A stretch of DNA of 64,000 bases, from assembly GCF_002332255.1 (NCBI RefSeq), contig NZ_NRGW01000001.1:1550001-1614000 (forward strand), read 5' to 3'. This document shows positions 47,014-56,934 of this stretch, piece by piece. A model generated the notes under the pieces. It was not told where the DNA came from. It did not search any database and saw only the letters and a list, made by a program, of their open reading frames with translations. This stretch comes from Halomonas sp. JB37. GTDB taxonomy: Bacteria > Pseudomonadota > Gammaproteobacteria > Pseudomonadales > Halomonadaceae. A program made the position numbers and the translations under genes. Numbering within the stretch: position 1 is the first letter of the stretch; every line of letters begins with the position of its first letter.

Positions 47014-47679
47014 ATGACTGATCCTGGCGAACTGATTATTGAGCCGAAAAACGGTCAACCTGCCGATGCGTGTGTCTTTATTATTCACGGTTTAGGTGCT
47101 GACGGGCACGATTTTGAGCCGCTAGTGCCCGCGTTAGCACTGCATAAAAACTCGCAGGTTCGTTTTATCATGCCCCATGCGCCGCGCCTGGCCGTGACGA
47201 TTAATGGCGGCATGGTGATGCCCGCGTGGTATGACATTCTCGCCATGGATTTGGGGCGTCGGGTGGATAAAAGCCAGCTCAAAAAATCGGCTGAGCGATT
47301 ACAGGGGCTGATGCAAGAGCAAATTGATCAAGGAATCGATAGTCGGCGCATTATTGTGGCGGGTTTTTCGCAAGGCGGCGCCGTTGCCTATGAAGCCGCG
47401 CTCACTTTTCCCGCGCCCTTGGGCGGCTTGTTAGCGATGTCGACCTATTTTGCCACTGCCGACAATATCGTTCTGAGCGATGCAAATCGACAAATGCCTA
47501 TTGAAGTACAGCACGGTAACTTTGATCCTATCGTGCCCGAAAGCCTGGGGCGCAGCGGCGTAGACCGCCTGAAAGAGATGGGTTACACGGTCAATTACCG
47601 CCAGTACCCAATGGCCCACGCGCTCTGTCCACAGCAGGTTAATGACATCGGCAAATGGCTGGGCACACGTCTAAGCTAG
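47014..47679 (+). CDS. Carboxylesterase/phospholipase (alpha/beta hydrolase)
   Basis: A 221-residue alpha/beta hydrolase of the carboxylesterase II type. The oxyanion region is FIIHGLGADGHDF (23-33). The triad is visible as Ser 119 in GFSQGG, Asp 171 in HGNFDPIVP and His 202 in PMAHAL. It should hydrolyse short esters or acyl thioesters in the cytoplasm, since no signal peptide is present. It stands alone, 102 bases after the SLC13 permease. Confidence 0.92.
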   Translation: MTDPGELIIEPKNGQPADACVFIIHGLGADGHDFEPLVPALALHKNSQVRFIMPHAPRLAVTINGGMVMPAWYDILAMDLGRRVDKSQLKKSAERLQGLMQEQIDQGIDSRRIIVAGFSQGGAVAYEAALTFPAPLGGLLAMSTYFATADNIVLSDANRQMPIEVQHGNFDPIVPESLGRSGVDRLKEMGYTVNYRQYPMAHALCPQQVNDIGKWLGTRLS

Positions 47680-47735
47680 CATTCGCCTAAACTCAGCGCC
47701 TATTCGTGCCCGATGCAAGGACGTAGCGAAAACGA

Positions 47736-48416
47736 ATGATAGCTTCCATTGATGTGGTAGAAGTAGCGCTAGCGCTGTGCCTTACGGGGACGGCGCTGGT
47801 GTGCTTGTTTGATCGCCATCTTCTGCGCGCCTGCCGCTTCTTTGTGGCTTTTGCTATCGCTATGGCATTGGCATGGTGGCAACTAGGTGCCATTTGGTTA
47901 GCAAGCGCAGAGCTACTGCTAGGAGCAGTGCTGACAGGGCTCTGCTGTTTTTATGCTCTTGGCCACGTTGGGTCTAGCGGCTCATCTGTTTTAGCGCACG
48001 ATCATTTTAGCGAGCCGTGGACACGAATTGCCATGCGAGTGGTGTTAGCGCTGGTTTGGTTTGTCATGGTCGCTGTGGCGATTGGCTATGTACTAACCGA
48101 TATGCAGCACTCGCCTGCTGAACATCCGCTTTTGTTGGCTGGGGTGGTGATTGCTGCCAGCGCCATGGCCTCCTTTGCACTACACCGTCATCTGTTAAGA
48201 CGTTTGCTGGCGTTTAACCTACTCGGTTCTGGCGTATTTATGTTGCTTGCCGGCGTGGCGGGTACTACTCCGACTGCCCAGGTTTTAATCAGCGTGGGTC
48301 TGCTAGTGGCGGCGCTTGGGTCGATGCTCGGTGTCTTGCTGATAAGACAGCTTTTACATTTGCAAGGCGTTAATGCCTTGGACCACGACAGCGGGCCCAA
48401 AGAGAGTGCGACATGA
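47736..48416 (+). CDS. Fused MbhD (DUF4040)-MrpC/NuoK-like membrane subunit
   Basis: A 226-residue membrane protein. Residues about 8-72 resemble the DUF4040/MbhD segment normally found at the end of MrpA, and residues about 135-215 (ASAMASFALHRHLLRRLLAFNLLGSGVFML) the MrpC/NuoK fold. The short linker has one or two extra segments that could be MbhE-like. Fusing these two parts is unusual. It is the first of four genes with 4-bp overlaps, so it is a core part of the Mrp-like antiporter complex. Confidence 0.7.
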   Translation: MIASIDVVEVALALCLTGTALVCLFDRHLLRACRFFVAFAIAMALAWWQLGAIWLASAELLLGAVLTGLCCFYALGHVGSSGSSVLAHDHFSEPWTRIAMRVVLALVWFVMVAVAIGYVLTDMQHSPAEHPLLLAGVVIAASAMASFALHRHLLRRLLAFNLLGSGVFMLLAGVAGTTPTAQVLISVGLLVAALGSMLGVLLIRQLLHLQGVNALDHDSGPKESAT

Positions 48417-49903
48417 TCTGGCGCTTTGGTCTCTTCGATAGCACCTTTACGCCGCTTGCCACAACCCACTGGGCGCTGTTGACGGTGCTTTGCCTACCGC
48501 TGCTAATGGGGCTGTTGGCGGCATTATTCCCCCCTAAGCGAGCATGGCCCGTGCTACTTGCCAGCGCGCCGATAGTGGCGGCTGGTTTAATGCTGCTGTT
48601 CGCCTTTAACGATGCGGGGCTACTGCGCTGGCAGTGGGCGGTGGCGGATATCCAACTGTCGCTGCGTTTGAACGGGCTCAGCGTACTGCTGCTATTAACG
48701 ACCCAGTGGATTGGCGTTGCCGCAGCGCTATATACGCCGGGCTATTTGCGCTTAAGCGACCCCGGCCCGATGGCACGCTGGCTTTGGCCGCTGATGGGGA
48801 CGTTGATAAGCGCGCTTTCATTAATGTGGCTAGCCACTGATCTACTCACCCTCTATGTTGCGTTGGAGCTGATGGGCTTGGCGGCGGTCGGCATGCTGCT
48901 GCTATCGGGGAAAGCGGCTGCCCTTAAGGCGGGGATGCGCTATTTGCTGCTAGCGCTGGTGGGGTCATTGACTTATCTGCTGGGCGTTGCTTTGATTCTA
49001 GGTCACTGGGGCCGGTTAGATTTACAGGGTTTAGCCGAGATAATCGAGCCCGGCCCCGTGGCATGGTTCGCGGCGGCGCTAGTGGGCGCGGGACTTGCGT
49101 TGAAAGCTGCGCTGTTTCCGCTGCATGCCTGGCTGTCGCCTGTCCACGAAAATGCCTGGACGCCGGTGAGCGCACTGCATGCCGGGCTGGTGATCAAGGC
49201 TTCGCTTTTTATGCTGGTGCTGCTATGGAGCATTTTACTGCCAGATGCTTTCTATGCACCGCGTGTTATTGCCTGGCTAGGCATGCTGGCGATTGTATGG
49301 GGTGGCCTATTAGCATGGCGAACCGACTCACTGAAAACGTTGGTCGCCTCATCAACCGTCGCGCAGCTGGGTTATTTGATGGTTATTTTCCCGCTGCTAC
49401 TGGGAGCAGACGTTGCCCCGCTGCCACGCGCCTTGGCGTGGGAAGGCTTTTGGTTACAGCTAATGGGGCACGCTTTTGCTAAGGCTGCGATGTTTATGGC
49501 TGCCGGAAACCTGATTCTGGCGACCGGTGAAAGTACCTTAAAAGGCCTTGCAGGCACTAGCCGGCGTTTGCCGCTTTCGCTGTTAGTGTTTGGCATTGCT
49601 TCCATCACGTTAATGGGCCTGCCACCCAGCGCTGGTTTTACCGCAAAATGGCTGCTCTTTGAGGCCATGATTATCACGCAGCAGTGGTGGGCGGTGGCGG
49701 CACTGCTTGTCGGTACGTTACTAACTGCAGCCTATATATTCCGCATGTTTCGCTATTCGTTTGACGAGTCGGCACCTCGCCAGCGTTACCAGCCTCTTGC
49801 GCCGGGGATGGACTTAATCGCCCTGACGCTGGCGCTAGCCGCTTTCGCACTGGGGCTTTTCGCGCATTATCCATTGGGATTGATGCATGGAGGTGGCGTA
49901 TGA
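48413..49903 (+). CDS. Proton-pumping antiporter-like subunit (NuoL/M/MrpD family)
   Basis: A 496-residue membrane protein of the Proton_antipo_M family with about 14 segments. Conserved features are the Glu in YVALELMGLAAVG, then GLALKAALFPLHAWLSP with the key Lys, HENAWTPVSALHAGLVIKAS with a second Lys, and GLPPSAGFTAKW. These residues belong to the ion-conducting half channels. It overlaps both neighbours by 4 bp. It is one of three such subunits of the complex. Confidence 0.82.
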   Translation: MIWRFGLFDSTFTPLATTHWALLTVLCLPLLMGLLAALFPPKRAWPVLLASAPIVAAGLMLLFAFNDAGLLRWQWAVADIQLSLRLNGLSVLLLLTTQWIGVAAALYTPGYLRLSDPGPMARWLWPLMGTLISALSLMWLATDLLTLYVALELMGLAAVGMLLLSGKAAALKAGMRYLLLALVGSLTYLLGVALILGHWGRLDLQGLAEIIEPGPVAWFAAALVGAGLALKAALFPLHAWLSPVHENAWTPVSALHAGLVIKASLFMLVLLWSILLPDAFYAPRVIAWLGMLAIVWGGLLAWRTDSLKTLVASSTVAQLGYLMVIFPLLLGADVAPLPRALAWEGFWLQLMGHAFAKAAMFMAAGNLILATGESTLKGLAGTSRRLPLSLLVFGIASITLMGLPPSAGFTAKWLLFEAMIITQQWWAVAALLVGTLLTAAYIFRMFRYSFDESAPRQRYQPLAPGMDLIALTLALAAFALGLFAHYPLGLMHGGGV

Positions 49904-51405
49904 CTGCTGAGTGGCTACCCATCACCGCGTTGGCTATCGCGCTGTTAGTCACCGGGATTATTTTTGTGCTGCCGGAAGAGTCCCATCGTCTACGCACCAC
50001 GATTAATCTGCTGGCGGCGGTCACCAATATTGTTCTGGTCACCTTGATGGTCAGGCGAGTAGCCGCTGGGTATGAAGATATTTTCAGCTTCCAGGTTGTC
50101 GGCGGTGTTGATTTCGTATTGCGCACGGATGCGCTTGGGGTGATGTTCGCCGGGTTATCGTCACTGCTTTGGCTGTGTACGACGATTTACGCGATTGGTT
50201 ACTTGGAAGGGTCTGCCAACAGGAAGCGCTTTTTTGGCTTTTTTAGCCTCTGCGTGGCCAGCACCATCGGCATTGCGCTGGCTGATAACTTGTTTACCTT
50301 TTTGATTTTCTACGAAATGTTGACGCTCTCCACGTACCCGCTAGTGGTGCACCGGGGTACGGAGCAAGCGCTCAACGCGGGCCGCATTTATTTGCGCTAT
50401 ACCCTCACGGCTGGCGTGGTGCTGCTCCTGGGCGCGGTGCTGCTTTATAGCCTGACGGGGGACCAGTCGTTTTCTTCCGAAGCAGGCTTGGGCGATTATT
50501 TAAACGATAACCGTGGCTTGCTAACGCTAATATTTGCGCTGCTGGTGGGCGGGTTTGCGGTTAAGGCTGCTATGGTGCCGCTGCACGGCTGGCTACCAAG
50601 AGCAATGGTTGCGCCAGCGCCGGTGAGTGCGCTGCTGCACGCCGTCGCAGTCGTGAAGGCTGGCGCGTTTGGCATCTTGCGAGTGGTTTATGATCTTTAT
50701 GGCATTGAGCTTAGCGTGGAGCTTGGTGTCATTACCGCGCTGGCGGTGGCGGCGTCTATTACGATTATTTATGGGTCGTTGAGAGCCATCGCGCAAGAGG
50801 AGCTGAAACCACGCTTGGCGTTTTCTACCATCAGCCAAGTTTCCTACGTTATTCTCGGCATCGGCTTATTTGGGCCTTTCGGCACTATTGGCGCGTTAGC
50901 GCACTTGCTGCACCAGGGTTTAATGAAGGTCACGTTATTCTTCTGTGCGGGTAACTATGCAGAAGAGCTGGGGATTCACCGCATTGACGAGATGGACGGT
51001 GCCGGTAAGCGCATGCCGTTAACCAGTATTGCATTCACGATCGGCGCGCTAGGCATGATCGGCCTCCCGCCCTTTGCTGGTTTTATTACCAAATGGTACC
51101 TCGGTATCGGCGCGATCCAGGCTGAAATGTACTGGGTGGTGGCCGTGTTGGTGATCAGCAGCACGCTCAACGCGATGTATTTTTTACCGATTGTGCATCG
51201 CCTGTGGTTCCGTTTAGGGCCTTCTCATGGCAAAGGCAGTTGGCCCGACGAACAGCGTTTAGGCCGCTTTGAAACCCATGGCTGGTTGCTTTTACCGATG
51301 GTGTTTACCGCGCTGGTGAGCCTCGCTGCTGGTTTGTTGGCAGGCTTGCCGTTTAGTCCGCTGGACTGGGCAACCCGCGTCGCAAACGGGGAGTACTTGC
51401 TATGA
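49900..51405 (+). CDS. Monovalent cation/H+ antiporter subunit D-like protein (MrpD family)
   Basis: A 501-residue homologue of MrpD/NuoN. The conserved Glu is in FYEMLTLSTYPLVVHRG, and the Lys residues in GGFAVKAAMVPLHGWLP and HAVAVVKAGAFGI; IGLPPFAGFITKWYLG follows. It is nearer to MrpD than the neighbours are. It overlaps the previous gene and the next by 4 bp each. A role in Na+/H+ or K+/H+ exchange is likely, but ion specificity is not shown. Confidence 0.85.
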   Translation: MTAEWLPITALAIALLVTGIIFVLPEESHRLRTTINLLAAVTNIVLVTLMVRRVAAGYEDIFSFQVVGGVDFVLRTDALGVMFAGLSSLLWLCTTIYAIGYLEGSANRKRFFGFFSLCVASTIGIALADNLFTFLIFYEMLTLSTYPLVVHRGTEQALNAGRIYLRYTLTAGVVLLLGAVLLYSLTGDQSFSSEAGLGDYLNDNRGLLTLIFALLVGGFAVKAAMVPLHGWLPRAMVAPAPVSALLHAVAVVKAGAFGILRVVYDLYGIELSVELGVITALAVAASITIIYGSLRAIAQEELKPRLAFSTISQVSYVILGIGLFGPFGTIGALAHLLHQGLMKVTLFFCAGNYAEELGIHRIDEMDGAGKRMPLTSIAFTIGALGMIGLPPFAGFITKWYLGIGAIQAEMYWVVAVLVISSTLNAMYFLPIVHRLWFRLGPSHGKGSWPDEQRLGRFETHGWLLLPMVFTALVSLAAGLLAGLPFSPLDWATRVANGEYLL

Positions 51406-53174
51406 TGACGCTGCTGCTGGCGCTGTCACTGCTATGGCCGCTGTGCGTCGCCGGGTGTTCAGCTTGGCACGCCTATCGCACGCCAAGCTCACGGCGCGAC
51501 TATTTTTCCCTGCTGTGGGTGAGCGCTGCTTGGCCTGCCTTACTGTTAGCGTACGGTGGCGAAGCGCAGTGGACTATCGATGCCTGGATGCTGGGCGGGG
51601 AGTGGGCGTTAAACTCGCTAAGCAGACCATGGCTGGCGTTTACCGCGCTGCTGTGGAGTTTAGCAGCCGTGCACGCGCGAGGTTACTTTGCGGCGGAGCA
51701 TAAGCAGGCTCAGGCAGGCGATCAAGATGTTCAGCGCCGCCTGCAACGTTTGTCACTGCTGTGGCCAATGACCTTATTAGGCAACGTGTTATTGGTTGTC
51801 GCCCAGGATATTGCCAGCTTCTATTTAGGCTTTGCGCTGATGACGTTTGCCGCTTATGCCCTCGTAGTGCATACCGGTACACAAGAGGCTCGGCTGGGCG
51901 CGCGGGTATATTTAATACTGGCCGTGGTCGGCGAGGGCCTTATTTTAGCCGGCTTTTTGTGGGCCGCCGGTGAGGCCGACACGCTAACGCTGCAAGGTGT
52001 GCGTGAGGGTATTTTGATCGCAGAGCAGGGCGCATGGATGGCCGCCTTGCTGTGCTTAGGCTTCGGGGTAAAAGCCGGCGTTATCGGATTGCACGTATGG
52101 CTGCCGTTGGCGCATCCGGTAGCGCCCGCACCGGCCAGTGCGGTGCTCAGCGGGGTGATGATTAAAGCAGGCCTGCTCGGCTGGATAAGCGTGCTGCCGC
52201 TGGGTCATGACGAGGTACCTGGTGCCTTAGCCCAGTTTGGCCACGTTATGCTGATAGCCGGGTTGGCAGCCGCCTTTGCCGCTGCGCTTTACGGTGTATT
52301 TCAGCGCCATCCAAAAGCCGTGCTAGCGTATTCAAGTATTAGTCAAATGGGCATGATGACCGCGCTGGTGGCAATGGGGCTAGTGGCGCCGGATGTTTGG
52401 CCACTGCTGTGGCCGGGCTTGGTGCTGTTTGCCGCTCATCACGCGCTGGCCAAAGGTAGTCTATTTATGGGCACCAGTATTAGTGAGCACCTGCCACGCT
52501 GGCCGTTGCCTCTGGTGTGGGCGTTGATGGCGCTGCCGGGCATATCGCTGGCTGGTGCTATTGGCGCAGGTATGATCAGCAAATGGGGCGTCAAAAGCCC
52601 GCTTTATGAGATGCATCATGAATCGTTAATTAAGCTGCTGAGTTGGGCCGCCGTTGGCACCGCGGCGCTAGTCAGTGTTGCGCTTTGGCGCCAGTGGCAG
52701 CAGCGCGAGCAAGGCGGCAGCAATCCGTGGCAGTGGGGTGCTTGGCTTGCAGGCATTATGGCGGCGCTCGTAACGCCGCTGTGGTTACCGCTACCTGCGG
52801 GCAGTATTGAAATGGCGCCTCTTAAAGAGTGGCTGGGGATTATATGGCCATTTCCGGCAGGTGTTGTGCTCGCTGTATTGGGCTGGCTATTAACCCGCCC
52901 CTTTAAGGGTAAATCGCCCCCCGCAGGTGATCTATGGTGGCTGTATGCCTTTATAGCCAACGCTGCGCTAGTGCCTATACGTTTGATAGGCCACGCCTGT
53001 GGCAAGATTAAAGCGGCCAGCGTGGCGGCCGCGCAAAGTATGGAAAAGAGATTCATGGTTTATTTATCACGCGGATTGGCCGGGGAGAGCTGGTTGCGGC
53101 ATCATTCTAGTGGTTTGATGATGGTGCTTGCCGCAGTGCTTGCGGCGCTACTTATGTGGGAAGGCCAAGGATGA
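51402..53174 (+). CDS. Proton-pumping antiporter-like subunit (NuoL/HyfB family)
   Basis: A 590-residue NuoL-like protein, the third antiporter-type subunit here. The channel residues are in GFGVKAGVIGLHVWLPLAHPV and SGVMIKAGLLGWISV, and LPGISLAGAIGAGMISKWG is the PF-like motif. The C-terminal ~150 residues are an extra membrane and amphipathic region, as in NuoL/HyfB. It lacks the C-terminal DUF4040 of true MrpA; that part appears instead in the first gene of the block. Confidence 0.8.
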   Translation: MMTLLLALSLLWPLCVAGCSAWHAYRTPSSRRDYFSLLWVSAAWPALLLAYGGEAQWTIDAWMLGGEWALNSLSRPWLAFTALLWSLAAVHARGYFAAEHKQAQAGDQDVQRRLQRLSLLWPMTLLGNVLLVVAQDIASFYLGFALMTFAAYALVVHTGTQEARLGARVYLILAVVGEGLILAGFLWAAGEADTLTLQGVREGILIAEQGAWMAALLCLGFGVKAGVIGLHVWLPLAHPVAPAPASAVLSGVMIKAGLLGWISVLPLGHDEVPGALAQFGHVMLIAGLAAAFAAALYGVFQRHPKAVLAYSSISQMGMMTALVAMGLVAPDVWPLLWPGLVLFAAHHALAKGSLFMGTSISEHLPRWPLPLVWALMALPGISLAGAIGAGMISKWGVKSPLYEMHHESLIKLLSWAAVGTAALVSVALWRQWQQREQGGSNPWQWGAWLAGIMAALVTPLWLPLPAGSIEMAPLKEWLGIIWPFPAGVVLAVLGWLLTRPFKGKSPPAGDLWWLYAFIANAALVPIRLIGHACGKIKAASVAAAQSMEKRFMVYLSRGLAGESWLRHHSSGLMMVLAAVLAALLMWEGQG

Positions 53175-53210
53175 TGAGAATGCCGCAACCGTGTTGGGCT
53201 TTGACGCGCT

Positions 53211-54185
53211 ATGAGTAATCTTGAGCGTGGCCGGCATGCCGAGGTGCCGGGCGAGATTCCCGCTCGTGGCTGGCATGATATTGTCTGGCGAGTAGTGCGC
53301 GCCGCGCGGCGGGACCGCATTACTATGCTGGCGGCCGGTGTCGCTTTTTACGCATTGCTCGCATTGTTTCCCACTATTGCCGCGGTTATTTCGCTCTGGG
53401 GGCTGCTGTTTGACCCCTATGAGGCGGGCCAGCAGCTGTACGAAATTAGCCGTTTTATGCCACCCGATGCGGCCAAGTTAATTGATCAGCAGGCCCAAAA
53501 GGTAGTGGAAAGTGCTGAATCAAGTAACGTGATGGCCACGCTAGTCGGTCTATTGATTGCCATGTTTGTTGCCTCAAAAAGCGTGGCGGTATTAGTGATT
53601 GGATTAAACGTGGTGTATGGGGAAACGGAAAAACGCTCACTATTTCATCGCAGTACGGTGTTGGTGTCGCTGACGTTTGGTTTGATTATTATGACCTTGG
53701 TATCACTGGGTTTTATCGCCATCGTACCCATGCTGGTTGATGCGCTAGCCATTGATCCACCCCTGGATAAGCTGCTGAAATGGTTACGTTGGCCTGCGCT
53801 CTTAGTGCTAATGAGCGTGCTGATCGCGTTACTTTATCGTTTCGCACCCTATCGGCGTTCAGCGCAGTGGCGGTGGTTAAGCTATGGAACGTTACTCGCC
53901 ACTTTTATGTGGCTATTAGGTTCTGGCGGGCTTTCGCTGTACGTACGCTATTTCGCAACCTTTAGTGAGCTCTATGGATCACTGGGGGCCGTCATAGCGT
54001 TAATGATATGGTTTTGGCTCTCTGCCTTCGTGGTGCTGTTTGGCGCAGAAGTGAACAGTGAAATGGAGCGTCAGACTTACCGCGATACAACTGTCGGTTA
54101 TCCGCGCCCTCTTGGCGAACGCGAGGCGTTTGCCGCAGATACTATTGGCAGCCCTCAGCCGTGGCGGGCATCAGACGCTGAGTAG
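53211..54185 (+). CDS. YihY/BrkB-family inner-membrane protein
   Basis: A 324-residue protein with about six membrane segments and the family opening RDRITMLAAGVAFYALLALFP. Other hallmarks are SKSVAVLVIGLNVVYGE, then YRFAPYRRSAQWRW and YGSLGAVIALMIWFWLSAFVVLFGAEVN near the end. This is the group formerly called BrkB or RNase BN; function is unresolved, with suggestions of transport or virulence roles. It starts 36 bases after the antiporter block and may be co-transcribed. Confidence 0.9.
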   Translation: MSNLERGRHAEVPGEIPARGWHDIVWRVVRAARRDRITMLAAGVAFYALLALFPTIAAVISLWGLLFDPYEAGQQLYEISRFMPPDAAKLIDQQAQKVVESAESSNVMATLVGLLIAMFVASKSVAVLVIGLNVVYGETEKRSLFHRSTVLVSLTFGLIIMTLVSLGFIAIVPMLVDALAIDPPLDKLLKWLRWPALLVLMSVLIALLYRFAPYRRSAQWRWLSYGTLLATFMWLLGSGGLSLYVRYFATFSELYGSLGAVIALMIWFWLSAFVVLFGAEVNSEMERQTYRDTTVGYPRPLGEREAFAADTIGSPQPWRASDAE

Positions 54186-54263
54186 TCGCTTAAGCCCTGT
54201 CGCTGAAGTACTTGTGTGCTCCGCTTCTTGGATCAGCTTTCCTGGTTAAACTTACTTGAATAA

Positions 54264-54298
54264 ATCATCCCTCACCCGGTCCCCGCGTGAGGGATGAT
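54264..54298. terminator. Hairpin between convergent genes
   Basis: ATCATCCCTCAC (54264-54275) and GTGAGGGATGAT (54287-54298) are 12-bp perfect arms with an 11-base loop, sitting between the BrkB and PhoH gene ends. There is no strong T-run on either side, so its termination strength is uncertain. Confidence 0.55.
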
Positions 54299-54316
54299 GC
54301 TTAACAATCGCTAGTC

Positions 54317-55726
54317 TTATAACAGCTCTTCAGCGGCAAGTGCTAAGCGAGAACGTTCAACACTTTTCAAGGTGATATGGCCGGCGTGAGGCCAGTCTCG
54401 AAAACGCTCAACGACGGCCGCCATGCCGCAGGTATTGGCGGTTAGGTAGGGGGTGTCGATCTGACCAACGTTGCCCAGGCAGACAATCTTGGTATTGCGC
54501 CCCGCCCGTGTCACCAGCGATTTTAGCTGTTTGGGGGTAAAGTTTTGCGCCTCATCAATGATTAGAAACGTGTCATTTAAGGTGCGGCCGCGCATAAAGC
54601 TTGGCGAGCGAATTTGTACGCGTGAGCCAATCAGTTGGCGAGTGGCGCCATTATCCCAGCTGGACTCTCCCTCCTCGTTGCGCAGCAGGTTATCCATGTT
54701 GTCGTGAAAAGCGCCCATCCACGGTGACATTTTCTCCTCTTCGGTACCGGGTAGAAAACCGATATCTTCCCCCATAGGGATCGGCGCGCGGGTAAATACA
54801 ATGCGCTCAAATAGCTTGGCATCCAACGTTTGTTGAAAGGCGGCGGCCAGCGTCATAAACGTCTTACCGGTACCGGCGTTACCGGCCACCGTCACCAGGT
54901 CAATATCCGGGTCCATCAGCAAGTTTAAGGTGAAGTTTTGCCGGCTGTCATGTGCATGAACGCCCCACACGCCGGCATGATGGCGGTAGTTGGTCAGTAG
55001 CTGAAGGCGGGCTGTGGAGGGGCCCAGTTCGCGAACGATCGCCTCGAACTCTGCGCCATTCTCACTATCCGACACCAGCATGCCAACGTGCCAATGCCGG
55101 GGCATCACGCCATTGAGCTGATAGAACGTGTGATGACCAACGCGCTCGACGGTGACATCGACATTGAGGCCTTCCCATAGCGTGGCGCCATCTTGCCCTG
55201 CTGAGGCATAAACCTGTGCGCCTTCAATCATGGCATCGCTATCAGAGAATGCGCGGTCGTTTAGATAATCCTCAACCGGTACCTTTAGCGCGGCGGCTTT
55301 AACGCGCAGGTTGATATCTTTGGTGATCAGAATCACCGAGGCATCGGGGCGTTCATCGCGCAGGCGGCAGGTCTCCGCCAATATGCGGTTATCGGGGCTG
55401 TCATCAATGGCGTCGAGGAGTTTTAAATCGTTGTAGCATAAAAAGTGCAGGCGACCTGATTCGCCGCTAATTCGGGGGATTGGAATGCCGAGCTGAATTT
55501 CATCAAAGGTGACTTGGCTAGTAAGGTCAGAAAGCGTACGGCTAATTTGGCGGGCCGTGCGGGCGATTTCACGAATACCGTTTTTGTGCTTATCCAGTTC
55601 CTCCAGAACCGTCATCGGGATAACAACATCGTGCTCATCGAAGTGATAGAGCGCGGCAGGATCATGAATGAGGACATTAGTGTCCAGCACGTACAGCCGA
55701 GTGGCTTTCTTATCGAGTCGTACCAT
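54317..55726 (-). CDS. PhoH-family ATPase with N-terminal PIN domain
   Basis: A 469-residue PhoH2-type protein. The PIN ribonuclease domain starts with YVLDTNVLIHDPAALYHF and continues with VIPMTVLEELDKHKNG. The C-terminal ATPase has Walker A GNAGTGKT and Walker B FLIIDEAQNFTPKQLK. PhoH2 proteins couple RNA unwinding and cleavage. The ATG at 55726, with AAGGAG 11 bases upstream, is chosen over the GTG at 55738. It is a single gene with no antitoxin-like partner in front. Confidence 0.93.
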   Translation of the reverse strand: MVRLDKKATRLYVLDTNVLIHDPAALYHFDEHDVVIPMTVLEELDKHKNGIREIARTARQISRTLSDLTSQVTFDEIQLGIPIPRISGESGRLHFLCYNDLKLLDAIDDSPDNRILAETCRLRDERPDASVILITKDINLRVKAAALKVPVEDYLNDRAFSDSDAMIEGAQVYASAGQDGATLWEGLNVDVTVERVGHHTFYQLNGVMPRHWHVGMLVSDSENGAEFEAIVRELGPSTARLQLLTNYRHHAGVWGVHAHDSRQNFTLNLLMDPDIDLVTVAGNAGTGKTFMTLAAAFQQTLDAKLFERIVFTRAPIPMGEDIGFLPGTEEEKMSPWMGAFHDNMDNLLRNEEGESSWDNGATRQLIGSRVQIRSPSFMRGRTLNDTFLIIDEAQNFTPKQLKSLVTRAGRNTKIVCLGNVGQIDTPYLTANTCGMAAVVERFRDWPHAGHITLKSVERSRLALAAEELL

Positions 55727-55934
55727 CGGTGGAATCACTCCTTGGTTGACGGCAACTTCGACACTGGCAGGTGCGTATTACGCCCAGATGACACTTGCCT
55801 GTGTCCCTCACATGGCGTGTCCTGGCATCTCCTTCGTTTTTTAATGGCTGAGCACTTTGTAATAGCGTGGAAGGCTTTGGCATTTTTTGCCAATTAAATT
55901 ATTTCAACGCTGTGTCAGTCTGCTTGAGCAGCGG

Positions 55935-56819
55935 TTAAGAAAACTCGGATTGGCGCAGCGTGGCTAAAAAGTGTGCCACCTTGTTCAGCAGCGCTGCGGC
56001 CACTACGCCACGGTTATCGCTTTCTACATAGCGATAATGGTGGCTGTCTAAGACGAGATCGTGATTGAGCGTACACAAAGTGCCTGCCTCCAGGGCACTT
56101 TTGACCAGCGGATAAGGGAGTAGCGCCCAGCCGGTGGCATTAATTACAGCGTCTCGTATGACTTCAAACATGGTGAGCCCAAGATAATTGCCTGAAAACA
56201 ACGCCTCGCTGATCAGTTTGTCGTCTTGTACGTGGGTTAAGCACACCTGCGTGTACTGGGCTAAGTCATCGCGATTGACGCTAGGAAGGCGGCTGAGAGG
56301 ATGCTGCGGCGCGGCCACCAAACGCATCGTGACCGGGGCAAGGTTGGCCGCGTTAGCATCAATGCCTTCAGCGGTGTAAAGGCCAAAAGCGATATCTACC
56401 GTTTGGCGCTGTACAAACTGGGCATGTTCCTGGGGAGGCACCAGATATACCGATATCGCCGTTAGCGGGAACTGCTGCTTTAAATCATGCATTACTTGGC
56501 GCCAAAAGGCCTCTGGCAGGGCATCGTCACGCGCAATACCGAGCTGGCTTTCAACGCCCTGCAGATGCTGGTGGCAGTGCTTTTTGATCCTGCTGGCGCT
56601 GGTTAATAGGCGGTAGCAGTCGGGCAGTACGCTGTCTCCAACGGCGCTAAGCGTTAAGCTATTACCTGAACGCTCAAAGAGCGCCACGCCGAGGCTGTCT
56701 TCCAAGGCATTGACCGCGGCGCTCAGCGTACTTCGCTTTACTCCCGTGTGTCGGGCCGCAGCGGCAAAAGATCCATGTTCGGTAACATCAACAAAGGCCT
56801 GCACCTGTTCAGCACGCAT
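55935..56819 (-). CDS. LysR-family transcriptional regulator
   Basis: A 294-residue LysR regulator. The N-terminal HTH reads FVDVTEHGSFAAAARHTGVK, then RSTLSAAVNALEDSLGVALFER. The rest is the periplasmic-binding-type effector domain. The ATG at 56819 with GAGACG upstream is preferred over 56849. It is divergent from a CDF-type transporter, with 115 bases between the starts, and may regulate that gene, as LysR proteins often do. The effector is not known. Confidence 0.92.
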   Translation of the reverse strand: MRAEQVQAFVDVTEHGSFAAAARHTGVKRSTLSAAVNALEDSLGVALFERSGNSLTLSAVGDSVLPDCYRLLTSASRIKKHCHQHLQGVESQLGIARDDALPEAFWRQVMHDLKQQFPLTAISVYLVPPQEHAQFVQRQTVDIAFGLYTAEGIDANAANLAPVTMRLVAAPQHPLSRLPSVNRDDLAQYTQVCLTHVQDDKLISEALFSGNYLGLTMFEVIRDAVINATGWALLPYPLVKSALEAGTLCTLNHDLVLDSHHYRYVESDNRGVVAAALLNKVAHFLATLRQSEFS

Positions 56820-56934
56820 AGTCGTCTCGTTTAAAAGTGTTAGCGCCAATAAAGCTAGCGCTGAGCGATTGGTTATTCATACAGCCTCCTTCTATTATGG
56901 CGCAAAATTTGCCCAATGTGATGGAGTTATCCGC

